From contig CAWCTD010000003.1 of assembly GCA_963798455.1 (NCBI GenBank), positions 1,116,001 to 1,180,000 of the forward strand: 64,000 nucleotides of DNA, given 5' to 3'. The notes under the pieces are model-generated. The model did no database searches. It was not told where the DNA came from and saw nothing but the letters and a program-made list of their open reading frames with translations. The translations under genes and the position numbers were made by a program. Below, one piece after another: positions 37,574 to 46,264 of the stretch. Position 1 is the stretch's first letter; every line of letters begins with the position of its first letter. The DNA is from CAWCTD01 sp963798455. GTDB lineage: Bacteria > Acidobacteriota > Terriglobia > Bryobacterales > Bryobacteraceae.

Positions 37574-38809
37574 GTGAAATCTCCATCTAGAAGAACGTTC
37601 GTTACTGCTTTGGCGGCCAGTACGGCTGCTCTGACCGAACCGGTCCGGCTTGTCGCCGCGGCGGCCAAGCCAGTCCGGATCAAGAACATCGACATCTTCC
37701 CGATCGAAATCCCCATACCGCGAGAAGAGCTGTTGATGGGCAAGTACGCGCGCTATACGTTCTACGAGGTGGAGACGGACGTGGGCGTCCGCGGTTATGC
37801 CTTCGACCGCGGCGCGGAGTTCACGATCTTGGATAAGGTCATTCGGCCGGCCCTGGTGGGCAAAGACCTTTTTGCGATCGAGCAGCACCTGAAGGCGGGT
37901 CTCGGCCAATGGGGAGGTCTGGAGGAGGCCATCTGGGACGCCATCGGCAAGATCGCCGGTCAGCCCGTATATCGCCTCCTGGGCGGCGCCCAGTCGCGCC
38001 TGAAAGTCTACCTGACCTGTGTGTGGAGGGGGAAGGAGGATCAGTCGGAGATTCCCTACAAAGATCAGGTGGAATTTGCGCTGAAGATCAAGAAGGCCGG
38101 GATCACGGGAATGAAGATACGGATCTGGCGGCCGAACTCCATCGATGACGTCGACGCCTGTGGCGAGATACGCGCGGCGGTAGGGCCTGATTTCTCGATT
38201 ATGGTCGACCGTAACGTGGGGCCTGGCGGACATCTGTGGGACTACTCGACCGCTGTCAGGATTGCCCGCGCGTTGGAAAAGCACAACGTGACGTGGCTCG
38301 AAGAGCCACTTTCGCGCGCGATGACTTCTCTTCCCTGGCCAAGCTCGCTCGCGAAGTGGATATCCTGATCGCCGGAGGAGAGAGGTACCAGGGCTTGAGC
38401 CCCTATCGCGAGTGCCTCGTCCAGGAGACCTATGACATCCTTCAGCCGGACGTCGTGATTTGTGGCGGCATCTTCACGGTCAAGAAAGATCGCGGCTATG
38501 GCGGAGGCGTTTCACAAGCCGGTCATCATGCACGGATCGATGGCCTTGCGGCTAGCCGGGTGGCTTCAGACCAGCGCCGCGATCGGAGCAGAGTGGCAGG
38601 AACTAGCCATCATCACTCCGCCGCTAACGCCGGAAGAGCAGTGGAGTCCCGCGCTGAAGGTCCTGAACAGCAAAACGTTGTTTACCATTCGGGACGGGTA
38701 CATTGATGTGCCGCAAGAGCCGGGTCTCGGTCTGGACGTCAATCGGGAGGCGGTGGGTCAATGCCGAATACCAAACTCACCCCGCCGAAGCTTCTATCCT
38801 CAATATTAG
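37574..38809 (+). pseudogene. Doubly frameshifted exported enolase-superfamily gene
   Basis: The start is a GTG with GAGGAG 7 nt upstream, giving SPSRRTFVTALAAS as leader. The first frame covers the capping domain and much of the barrel (MKIRIWRPN, IMVDRNVG, TWLEEPLS). It is lost near 38322, continued in a second frame (ARDDFSSLAKLAREVDILIA, then QPDVVICGG), and lost again near 38488. The third frame carries KIAAMAEAFHKPVIMHG and the end (PGLGLDVNREAVG). The closest relative in the window is the gene at 22987. Both shifts are single-base and all catalytic residues survive across frames, so recent decay and sequence error are both possible. Confidence 0.75.
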
Positions 38810-38972
38810 CGTAGCCCTGCTGGCCCGGCTCAGCTCACGCGCCATTGCGGCAGGCGCGTCCTTGGCCAGCGAGTGGGAGTTGAATCCATCAGTCCGATCG
38901 AGACCTGCGGGAACCATGGATGCCCTTTGCGTCGTCTCATTGTGTCTCATGATGTCCCTCTTCCCGCCGAGG

Positions 38973-39842
38973 TTAGATGGACACCGCGTTCTCTTCAATG
39001 TACCCATCCACCTCCGGCTTGGCGGGTGGGCGCTGATCGATGTAGTGGAACCGCTCCGCGTACCGCAGGTTGTATTCCTTCCCGTATTCTTGGTAGTCGC
39101 CGAGTAGGAACCGACGGACGTACTCCCGGTCGGCGGTCCGGTCATCGTTCCCGAGCAGCGGAAGGCGCCTTCCCTGCTTTGCCAGCCGGGCGCAAAGCTC
39201 AGAGCCTCGGTTGCCACCCCCCTGGCTCCGGCACTCCACGATGGCGTCGATTTTCTTTTCAATGTGAGAGCTGATGTCAACCACGCGGTTGAACGGCTGT
39301 CCAGACCGGGCATGGAAGTAGTAACGCTCCCGAACGGTATGCGGCTGTATGCCTGCTTCCATGTGCTCGGGAAAATCGTTAGGCACGCCCCCCATCCAGC
39401 AGGCCTCCTCCACCGCGCGACCTGTCACCCAGTGGTCGGGATTCTCCTCCCCGTGGCCCCACGGATTGAAGGTGATCACCGTGTCCACTTTGAGCATGCG
39501 GAAGATGAGAATCAGCCGGCCACGGATCTCTATGGAGGAGATACCGTCCATGCGGTGGTTCCGGTAGTAGAGATCGAACACGTCCTTAAAGCCGAGGGCC
39601 GCGGCCATCTTGAGGTGCTCCTGCTCGTTACTCAGGATGTTCTCGGCCGTGGTGTGACCGCCGCACTTCTCGTCGTTGCTTGTGCGGATGATATAGCCTT
39701 TGTAGCCCTCACTGGCGAGCTTGGCGCACAGGCCGCCCGCGTAGTAGGGGATGTCGTCCAGGTGAGCATGAATAGCGGCGAAAACCTTGCCCCGGTGCGG
39801 ATAGCCCGATTGGTCTTTCTCGACGACGATGTCTGTGTCCAT
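38973..39842 (-). CDS. PIG-L/LmbE-family deacetylase
   Basis: A 289-residue zinc-dependent deacetylase of the GlcNAc-PI de-N-acetylase (LmbE) family. AAGGAG lies 7 nt before the ATG. Metal-site motifs are HAHLDD (normally HPDD) near residue 24 and NPDHWVTGRA near residue 129; YRNHRMD and RTSNDE are further family landmarks. It has no signal peptide, in contrast to its paralog next door. The family removes N-acetyl groups from amino sugars or their conjugates. It lies 27 bp downstream of the paralog at 39870 on the same strand, so the pair is probably one operon. The Pro-to-Ala change in the first motif is slightly unusual. Confidence 0.85.
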   Translation of the reverse strand: MDTDIVVEKDQSGYPHRGKVFAAIHAHLDDIPYYAGGLCAKLASEGYKGYIIRTSNDEKCGGHTTAENILSNEQEHLKMAAALGFKDVFDLYYRNHRMDGISSIEIRGRLILIFRMLKVDTVITFNPWGHGEENPDHWVTGRAVEEACWMGGVPNDFPEHMEAGIQPHTVRERYYFHARSGQPFNRVVDISSHIEKKIDAIVECRSQGGGNRGSELCARLAKQGRRLPLLGNDDRTADREYVRRFLLGDYQEYGKEYNLRYAERFHYIDQRPPAKPEVDGYIEENAVSI

Positions 39843-39869
39843 GATTATTCTCCTTTCCGGCGGGCGCTG

Positions 39870-40940
39870 CTACAGCGGGACTGCGTGTTGGTTGACGTAC
39901 TCTCGGATGTTCCTGCTGTAAACCGGCTCGGGGCCGATGTACCGGAACGCCTCAACGTACTGAAGTCCGAACTGCTCGCCCAGGAGCCGAAAGTCCTCCA
40001 TGAGGAAATGCTTCACGTAGGCGACGTTCGCGGTCTCGTCGTCCTCGCCCAACAAGGGCAGTTTCTTGCCTTCCTTGGCCAATTCTCGCCGGAGGGCGGA
40101 GCCGGCCGTTCCAGCGGGTCCCTTCCCCTTGTTGGCGACGTTGGCGCGCACCTTTGCGTCGATGTAGGAGCTGACATCCACGATGCGATTCGTTAAGTTG
40201 TGGCCCTGTGGCGAGCGGGCGTGGTAATACTTCTCGCGCACCGACGTGGTCTTCAGGCCGGCCTTCAGGTGCTCGGGATAATCCCTGCTGCCGCCCGCCA
40301 TCCAGCAGGCGGCTTCCACGGCCCTCCCAACCACGAGGTGGTCAGGATTCTCATCGTAGTGGTCGTAGGGGTCCATGGTCAGGATCGTGTTCACCCGGAG
40401 CAGCCGGAACAGGAAAATGAGCCGCGCCCGGATCTCGATCTCCGCATCGTCGTCCATGCGATGGTTACGGTAGTAGAAGCTGTACGCCTTCTTGCACCCG
40501 AGCGCCTTGGCCACTTCGTGGTTGTCGATTTCGTTCTGCACCACCCCGTAACCGAGCGTCCTCCCGGCAGCTTCATCATTGGAGATGCGGATGAGGTAGC
40601 CAGTGTAGCCTTCGTCAATGAGCTTAACGACCGTCCCCCCGCAGTACAGGGGAACATCGTCGCTATGCGGCTGGATGGCTGCGAGCACCTTCCCCTGATG
40701 GGGCTTTCCGGGCCGGTTGTGCTCCAGGACCAAATCGTCCGCAAAAGTGTAGTAGTCCGACGTGGCAAATGGGCTGTATGCGGACCTGCGGACAGCGTAG
40801 GCCGCGGGGGTGAACTTCGATGGCAGATCCGATGGCTGAGCTTGGGCCGCGCGTGCCGCGCGCACGGGTTTCAGCGCCTCAGAGCCAGAGAGAACCATGC
40901 CCGCCGCTATGGATTTGCCGAGAAACCTCCGTCGCTTCAT
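39870..40940 (-). CDS. Exported PIG-L/LmbE-family deacetylase
   Basis: A 356-residue paralog of the product of 38973-39842. The start is the ATG with AGGAGG 7 nt upstream; an upstream open frame to 41267 consists of unrelated gene debris. A Tat-like leader (MKRRRFLGKSIAAGMVLSG) suggests export. The zinc-site motifs are QPHSDDVPL and NPDHLVVGRA, with YRNHRMDDD between. The protein is longer than its neighbour because of the leader and an extra 40 residues before the catalytic domain. A cytosolic and an exported version of the same activity side by side suggests deacetylation of an amino-sugar substrate in both compartments, which is an inference. Confidence 0.85.
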   Translation of the reverse strand: MKRRRFLGKSIAAGMVLSGSEALKPVRAARAAQAQPSDLPSKFTPAAYAVRRSAYSPFATSDYYTFADDLVLEHNRPGKPHQGKVLAAIQPHSDDVPLYCGGTVVKLIDEGYTGYLIRISNDEAAGRTLGYGVVQNEIDNHEVAKALGCKKAYSFYYRNHRMDDDAEIEIRARLIFLFRLLRVNTILTMDPYDHYDENPDHLVVGRAVEAACWMAGGSRDYPEHLKAGLKTTSVREKYYHARSPQGHNLTNRIVDVSSYIDAKVRANVANKGKGPAGTAGSALRRELAKEGKKLPLLGEDDETANVAYVKHFLMEDFRLLGEQFGLQYVEAFRYIGPEPVYSRNIREYVNQHAVPL

Positions 40941-41267
40941 GTTGACTCCTCCTATGGTCGGATAGGGTGAGACTTGAACTCGACGATCCCGATATCGGGT
41001 CCAAGATAGCTCTAAGCGAGCAACCGTGTTGTACGCGCCCCAGAGTGTATGGCTGGCGGGAATCTTCGGCGCGTCACCTTTCTCGAATAGTTCCGTAACC
41101 CGCAACCAGCGTGCCGGGCGGATATCTTGCTCGCGCTCTTTGTCCTTTTGAGGATAGACGGCTTCGAGATACGTTCTCAGCCGTTCGGCGTTGAGCTGCA
41201 CGGCAGCAAGAGCACGGAATCGAGCGCGAAACCCGATGTCCGCGGTGTGCTCGAGAATCTCAAACAC
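40941..41267 (-). pseudogene. Archease / DUF932 gene debris
   Basis: An open frame that reads into the deacetylase gene is a chimera. Its first 17 codons (FEILEHTADIGFRARF) match the start of archease, the tRNA-ligase helper protein. They pass directly into AERLRTYLEAVYPQKD and TLWGAYNTVARL, which resemble the C-terminal part of DUF932 phage/plasmid-type proteins (TLWGAYNAV). Neither is complete. The GTG start sits 15 bp after the shell-protein stop, so an intact archease gene may once have stood here. Confidence 0.5.
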
Positions 41268-41282
41268 GAACCATGCTCTCGG

Positions 41283-41912
41283 TCACAGCTTGGGCAGCAG
41301 CGAGAGGACCGCGGCGGAAGGACTGGCGATCACGTGGGCCGCGATGAGCTTGCCCAAGCCCTCGACCTTGGCCCTCCCGGCATCGACCGCGGCGCGAACC
41401 GCCGCCACGTCTCCCTTGATCACTACAGTGATGAAGCCGCCGCCCAGCTTCTCGCGAGCCAGGACCTCCACGGCCGCCGTCTTCACGGCTGTATCAATCG
41501 CCTCAAATACCGCAATAAACCCCTGCGTCTCTATCAGGCCGACCGCGAATGCGGCTTGTTCAGACATTGTGCTCTCCTTCTTGTCCGCGGACGGGCGCGG
41601 GATCTGCACCGTGGGCTGCTCAATCAAAGGGCTGAAGTCGGGCTTGGCCTCGTAGGCCAGCTTGGAGTCGAAGCCGGGGGCCGGGATGGTATCCATCACC
41701 AGCGTGACCTGCATCTCGCCAGCGATGCGACGTGCCGCTTCCATCGCCGCGCGAATATCGCCCAACGGGCCGGCGAACTTCATGCACACTCCCGGCTGGT
41801 CGTTCAGTTCCAACTGAATCACCCGGACGCCGGCCGTCTTCTCCATGGCGTCCACGATCACCAGGGCCGGCGACCAGCCGCCCAACTCAATGAGTGCTAG
41901 CGCTTCGTCCAG
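41283..41912 (-). CDS. Tandem BMC-domain microcompartment shell protein
   Basis: A shell protein with two BMC domains in one frame. Domain 1 begins ALALIELGGWSPALVIVDAM and ends near VTLVMDTI. A linker (SPLIEQPTVQIPRPSADKK) leads to domain 2, AAFAVGLIETQGFIAVFEAI to AAHVIASP, which is a textbook hexamer-type BMC domain with the pore-loop KLGGGF. The first strand of domain 1 lies upstream of the first TTG (41885), and no ATG or GTG exists there. A CTG at 41912 with AGAGG 6 nt upstream is the best start, giving 209 residues. Its 5' end overlaps the aldolase gene at 41897. No pentamer or further shell gene is in the window. Confidence 0.82.
   Translation of the reverse strand: MDEALALIELGGWSPALVIVDAMEKTAGVRVIQLELNDQPGVCMKFAGPLGDIRAAMEAARRIAGEMQVTLVMDTIPAPGFDSKLAYEAKPDFSPLIEQPTVQIPRPSADKKESTMSEQAAFAVGLIETQGFIAVFEAIDTAVKTAAVEVLAREKLGGGFITVVIKGDVAAVRAAVDAGRAKVEGLGKLIAAHVIASPSAAVLSLLPKL
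41567..41579 (-). promoter_or_regulatory. Internal ribosome site and start for a single BMC domain
   Basis: Inside the tandem shell gene, AAGGAG (41579-41574) stands 6 nt before an in-frame ATG (41567). Initiation here would give a 94-residue protein holding only domain 2, the normal size of a BMC-H hexamer subunit. The gene may therefore yield both a tandem and a single-domain shell protein. Confidence 0.6.
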
Positions 41913-42922
41913 AGGACACCTCTCTGCTCGAGCTCGTGCAGCACCTCATAGACGATCTGTCCGATCTGGTCCTTGGCGGGTTGTCCGGTGCGCGGCGCGC
42001 AGCCGGAGGCGGGAGGTTCCACCAGGCCGAAGTCCGATAACAGGCACTGAAGCTGCGACTGCAGAGAGGACCGGTTCACCTGTTGTGACGGGGTCATGGG
42101 CTGGCGCCCGCGTCCCATCTTGAAGCCGCGCATCTCCGCCGCCGCCCGGAAGCCGTCCGGAAAGTCGAGCGGGTTCAGCATGGTGTCGAACAGGTCGAGA
42201 ATGCGGAGCTGCCACTTCATCGCCTCCTCGAACTGCCCTGCGCGCGCCAGATCGTACATCTTCCGCATCACCTCGGGCATCGCGTTGCCGCTGGCGTTGG
42301 TGCCGCCGTCGGCGCCGAGGGCGAGCATGGGGACCAGCACGGCCTCCCAGCCGCAGAGGAACGAGAAGTCCGGCCTCTGGGGACGCACCGCCTGGATCAT
42401 CCGCATCATGAACGACACGTCGCCGCTGGAATCCTTGATGCCCACGATTCTGGGAAACTCGGCCAGCCGGCGTATGGTCGGGAGGTCGATCGGGCTGGCA
42501 AAGGCCGGGATGTTGTACATGGTGACGTCGATCGGGGAGTTCTTCGCGATCTCCGCGAAGTAGGCGTATACCGACTCGGGGCCCAAGCGGTAGTAGAACG
42601 GCGACACGATCGCCACCGCTTGGGCGCCATACTGCAGGTAGGTCTCGCAGGCCGCCACGGTCTCCTTGACGTTGGCCTCGGCCGCGCCGGCCAGCACGGG
42701 CACGCGCCCCTTCGCCACCTCGCACGCGATCTTCACGATGCGCCGGCGCTCCTCGGCGTTGAGGCGCACGAATTCGCCCGTGGAACCATTCGGGTAAAGG
42801 CCGTGCACTCCCTTTTCTATGAGCCAATTCAAGAACCGGCGCAGTTCCGGTTCGTTGATCTCGCCGCGATCATCCAGCGGGACCAGAGTGGGAGTGAATA
42901 TACCTGCGAGTCTGGAAGCCAT
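41897..42922 (-). CDS. DHDPS/NAL-family aldolase with putative encapsulation peptide
   Basis: A 341-residue cytosolic member of the DHDPS/N-acetylneuraminate-lyase superfamily, without the signal peptide seen on its paralogs at 16627 and 24407. GSTGEFVRL (sugar-acid carboxylate loop), MYNIPAF (Tyr) and GIKDSSGD (Schiff-base Lys) are all present. The core ends near residue 295. A linker rich in Pro and Gly then leads to the terminal amphipathic helix DQIGQIVYEVLHELEQRG, which resembles peptides that target enzymes into microcompartments. It overlaps the shell gene by 16 bp. There is no Shine-Dalgarno sequence; a TAGAAT 7 nt before the ATG suggests a leaderless message. It probably cleaves a 2-keto-3-deoxy acid or a similar substrate. 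Confidence 0.82.
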   Translation of the reverse strand: MASRLAGIFTPTLVPLDDRGEINEPELRRFLNWLIEKGVHGLYPNGSTGEFVRLNAEERRRIVKIACEVAKGRVPVLAGAAEANVKETVAACETYLQYGAQAVAIVSPFYYRLGPESVYAYFAEIAKNSPIDVTMYNIPAFASPIDLPTIRRLAEFPRIVGIKDSSGDVSFMMRMIQAVRPQRPDFSFLCGWEAVLVPMLALGADGGTNASGNAMPEVMRKMYDLARAGQFEEAMKWQLRILDLFDTMLNPLDFPDGFRAAAEMRGFKMGRGRQPMTPSQQVNRSSLQSQLQCLLSDFGLVEPPASGCAPRTGQPAKDQIGQIVYEVLHELEQRGVLWTKR

Positions 42923-42972
42923 TATTAAGATTCTAGACGAAAATCAGGCCCCAGAAAAAACGTCGCGGGGAA

Positions 42973-43392
42973 TCACCCTCCAAGGATAGTCACCGTGACT
43001 ACGCGCTCGCGCGGGCGGTCGTCGAAATCGCAGAGCACGATCTGTTGCCAGGTGCCAAGTCCCAGGACTCCTTCCGAGAGGGGGAACGACTTGGCCGTCC
43101 CTACCAGGGCGCTGCGCAGATGGGCGTAGCCGTTGTTGTCGCCCCAGCGGGCGTTGTGCGCGTAATCCGAATTCGCGGGCGCGATCTTCTCCAGCGCTCG
43201 CTGCAGGTCGGACACGCACCCCGGCTCGTACTCCAGGGTCGTGATGCCCAACGTGGAACCGCGCGCCGAGACGTTCACGATGCCGTGCTTCAGCCGGCTC
43301 TCCGTGACGATGCGCTCAACCTGCGGAGTGATGTCCATCACGTCGCAGTTGCCCCTGGTGGAACAGCGGAAGCTTTGTTGAGAGGCCGCCAT
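42973..43392 (-). CDS. YjbQ/UPF0047 family protein
   Basis: A 139-residue single-domain protein of the YjbQ (UPF0047) family. Typical elements are CDVMDITPQV near the N-terminus, HGIVNVSARGSTLGIT, the conserved acidic tail of strand 3 (LEYEPG) and LGLGTWQQIVLCDFDDRPR, which ends in the conserved RxR-like region. Some family members have weak thiamine-phosphate-synthase activity; the physiological role is unsettled. GGGAAGGA lies 4 nt before the ATG. It stands upstream of the aldolase-shell pair on the same strand, 50 bp away, and downstream of mdh. Confidence 0.85.
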   Translation of the reverse strand: MAASQQSFRCSTRGNCDVMDITPQVERIVTESRLKHGIVNVSARGSTLGITTLEYEPGCVSDLQRALEKIAPANSDYAHNARWGDNNGYAHLRSALVGTAKSFPLSEGVLGLGTWQQIVLCDFDDRPRERVVTVTILGG

Positions 43393-43627
43393 GTGTCCTT
43401 CCCGTGCCCGCCCTGGACGTTAACTTTGGTGATAGAACGTCAGCGTACCGTTTTCAGTCTTGCACGCCGGAACCTGCTCCCCTACACTGCTCTAGTACCA
43501 GGATTCACATAACCAATGTAAAGTGAGTTTTTGGCCGAGGAGCGGGCCCGTCCCCGCGTCCCCGGCCGGGCACAAGTCCCACCCAATGCTGGCGCCTCCC
43601 GACTGCGCGCCAGTCATCCTGCCTGCA

Positions 43628-43648
43628 GGGCAGGTCACAAGCCTGCCC
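43628..43648. terminator. Hairpin downstream of mdh
   Basis: GGGCAGG (43628-43634) pairs with CCTGCCC (43642-43648) across 7 nt. It lies 10 bp past the mdh stop. No T-run follows on the minus strand, so it may be a weak terminator or an mRNA-stabilising stem. Confidence 0.4.
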
Positions 43649-43658
43649 TGCGCCTCTC

Positions 43659-44621
43659 TCAACCGCGGCCTGCTGCGGCCTTGACTTCTGCCAGTTTAGG
43701 CTGCATCACATCCACCAGTTCCTTGACCGCGGATGCGCTCTTTTGGAGGGCGGCGTTCTCTTCGCCGGTGAGCTTGATCTCGAAAACCTTCTCTACCCCC
43801 GCTGCACCCAGCTTGACGGGCACCCCGACGAAGAGCTTGTTGATCCCGTATTCGCCATCGAGATAAGCGGAGCAGGGCAGCACACGCTTCTTGTCCTTCA
43901 GGATCGCTTCCGCCATCTGGACCGCGCCAGCCGCGGGTGCGTAAAAAGCACTCCCGGTTTTGAGGTACTTGACAATCTCCCCGCCACCACCGGCGGTCCT
44001 CTTGACCAGGCGCTCGATGGTTTCGGCGTCCATCAGGTCGGCCAGCGGGATGCCGCCCACGCTGCTGTAGCGCACCAGAGGCACCATGGTGTCGCCGTGT
44101 CCCCCCAGCACCACAGCCGTGATGTCCTCCACGGAAACCTTCAGTTCCTGCGAAATGAAGGCCCGGAACCGCGCTGTGTCCAGGATCCCAGCCATGCCGA
44201 CTACCCGCTGTTTCGGGAAGCCGCTCACCTCCAGCGCGACGTGGCACATCGCGTCCAGGGGATTGGTGACCACGATGAAAACGGCGTTCGGGGAATACTT
44301 GGCGGCCTGTTCCACCGTGGGCTTGACGATGTCGTAGTTGGCCCACAGCAGGTCATCACGGCTCATGCCAGGCTTGCGGGGGAAACCCGCGGTGAATATG
44401 ACGATATCGCTCGCCGCGGTGGCCTCGTAACCATTGACGCCAGCCGTCGTGACATCCGCTCCCACGACCGGGGTGGACTGAAGCATGTCCAGCGCCTTGC
44501 CCGTGGGGACGCCCTCCAGGACATCCACAATCACTACATCAGCCAACTCAAGCTGCGCCAGGCGGACCGCGCAACTGGCGCCCACGTTCCCGGCGCCGAT
44601 AACCGTAACCTTCTTCCTCAT
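43659..44621 (-). CDS. mdh: Malate dehydrogenase (NAD)
   Basis: A 320-residue LDH-like malate dehydrogenase that interconverts malate and oxaloacetate in the TCA cycle. The dinucleotide site GAGNVG is at residues 10-15. Substrate-binding arginines lie in RKPGMSRDDLL, VVTNPLDAM follows, and the catalytic His is in LGGHGDTMVP. The sequence resembles the tetrameric bacterial MDH group. AGGAGG precedes the ATG by 5 nt. It lies 27 bp downstream of icd on the same strand, so the two TCA enzymes probably form an operon. An Ala-rich tail of about ten residues is dispensable-looking. Confidence 0.95.
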   Translation of the reverse strand: MRKKVTVIGAGNVGASCAVRLAQLELADVVIVDVLEGVPTGKALDMLQSTPVVGADVTTAGVNGYEATAASDIVIFTAGFPRKPGMSRDDLLWANYDIVKPTVEQAAKYSPNAVFIVVTNPLDAMCHVALEVSGFPKQRVVGMAGILDTARFRAFISQELKVSVEDITAVVLGGHGDTMVPLVRYSSVGGIPLADLMDAETIERLVKRTAGGGGEIVKYLKTGSAFYAPAAGAVQMAEAILKDKKRVLPCSAYLDGEYGINKLFVGVPVKLGAAGVEKVFEIKLTGEENAALQKSASAVKELVDVMQPKLAEVKAAAGRG

Positions 44622-44648
44622 TGAGTCCTCCTATTAAGATGTGATCGT

Positions 44649-45899
<1,251 letters not shown>

Positions 45900-45979
45900 A
45901 TTTTCTCCCAGCCATGAAATGGCAGAATAACGGACTCACTATATCAGTTCGCCTCGCTCCCGAGCAACAACACAAGAAG

Positions 45980-46008
45980 GGGCGCGGATGGCTGTGAACC
46001 ATCCGCGC
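45980..46008. repeat. Perfect 11-bp inverted repeat in a divergent gap
   Basis: GGCGCGGATGG (45980-45990) pairs with CCATCCGCGCC (45998-46008), loop CTGTGAA. It lies between icd and the M23 gene, which are transcribed away from each other, so it is not an obvious terminator of either. It could be an operator, a leader structure or the end of a small RNA. The remainder of the 45900-46264 gap shows one promoter-like site and no gene. Confidence 0.5.
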
Positions 46009-46126
46009 CTAAGCCATGGTCTGGTTCATGGGGAACGCGGCAGATCGGCGATGCGCCGCCATCGAGAGGAAGAACCAAGGCCCTCGCGCGTATCGTGTTG
46101 AAAACGCGTGGGATCGCAGTTCGCTC

Positions 46127-46156
46127 TTGACAGGCGGGGGCAATGGCTGATAGAGT
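46127..46156 (+). promoter_or_regulatory. Promoter candidate for the M23 peptidase gene
   Basis: TTGACA (46127-46132) is followed after 18 bp by TAGAGT (46151-46156). The -35 is perfect and the -10 weak. It reads towards the start at 46265, about 100 bp away. Confidence 0.4.
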
Positions 46157-46264
46157 TACAGGTCCGTTCCATTGTGATGCCCACAGCGGTCAGCTTGGCC
46201 CCGAAGAGCGGAGCGCGTCGTTCATGAAGACACCGCGCTGGCAGCAGAGGGGCGAGGATCTCTG

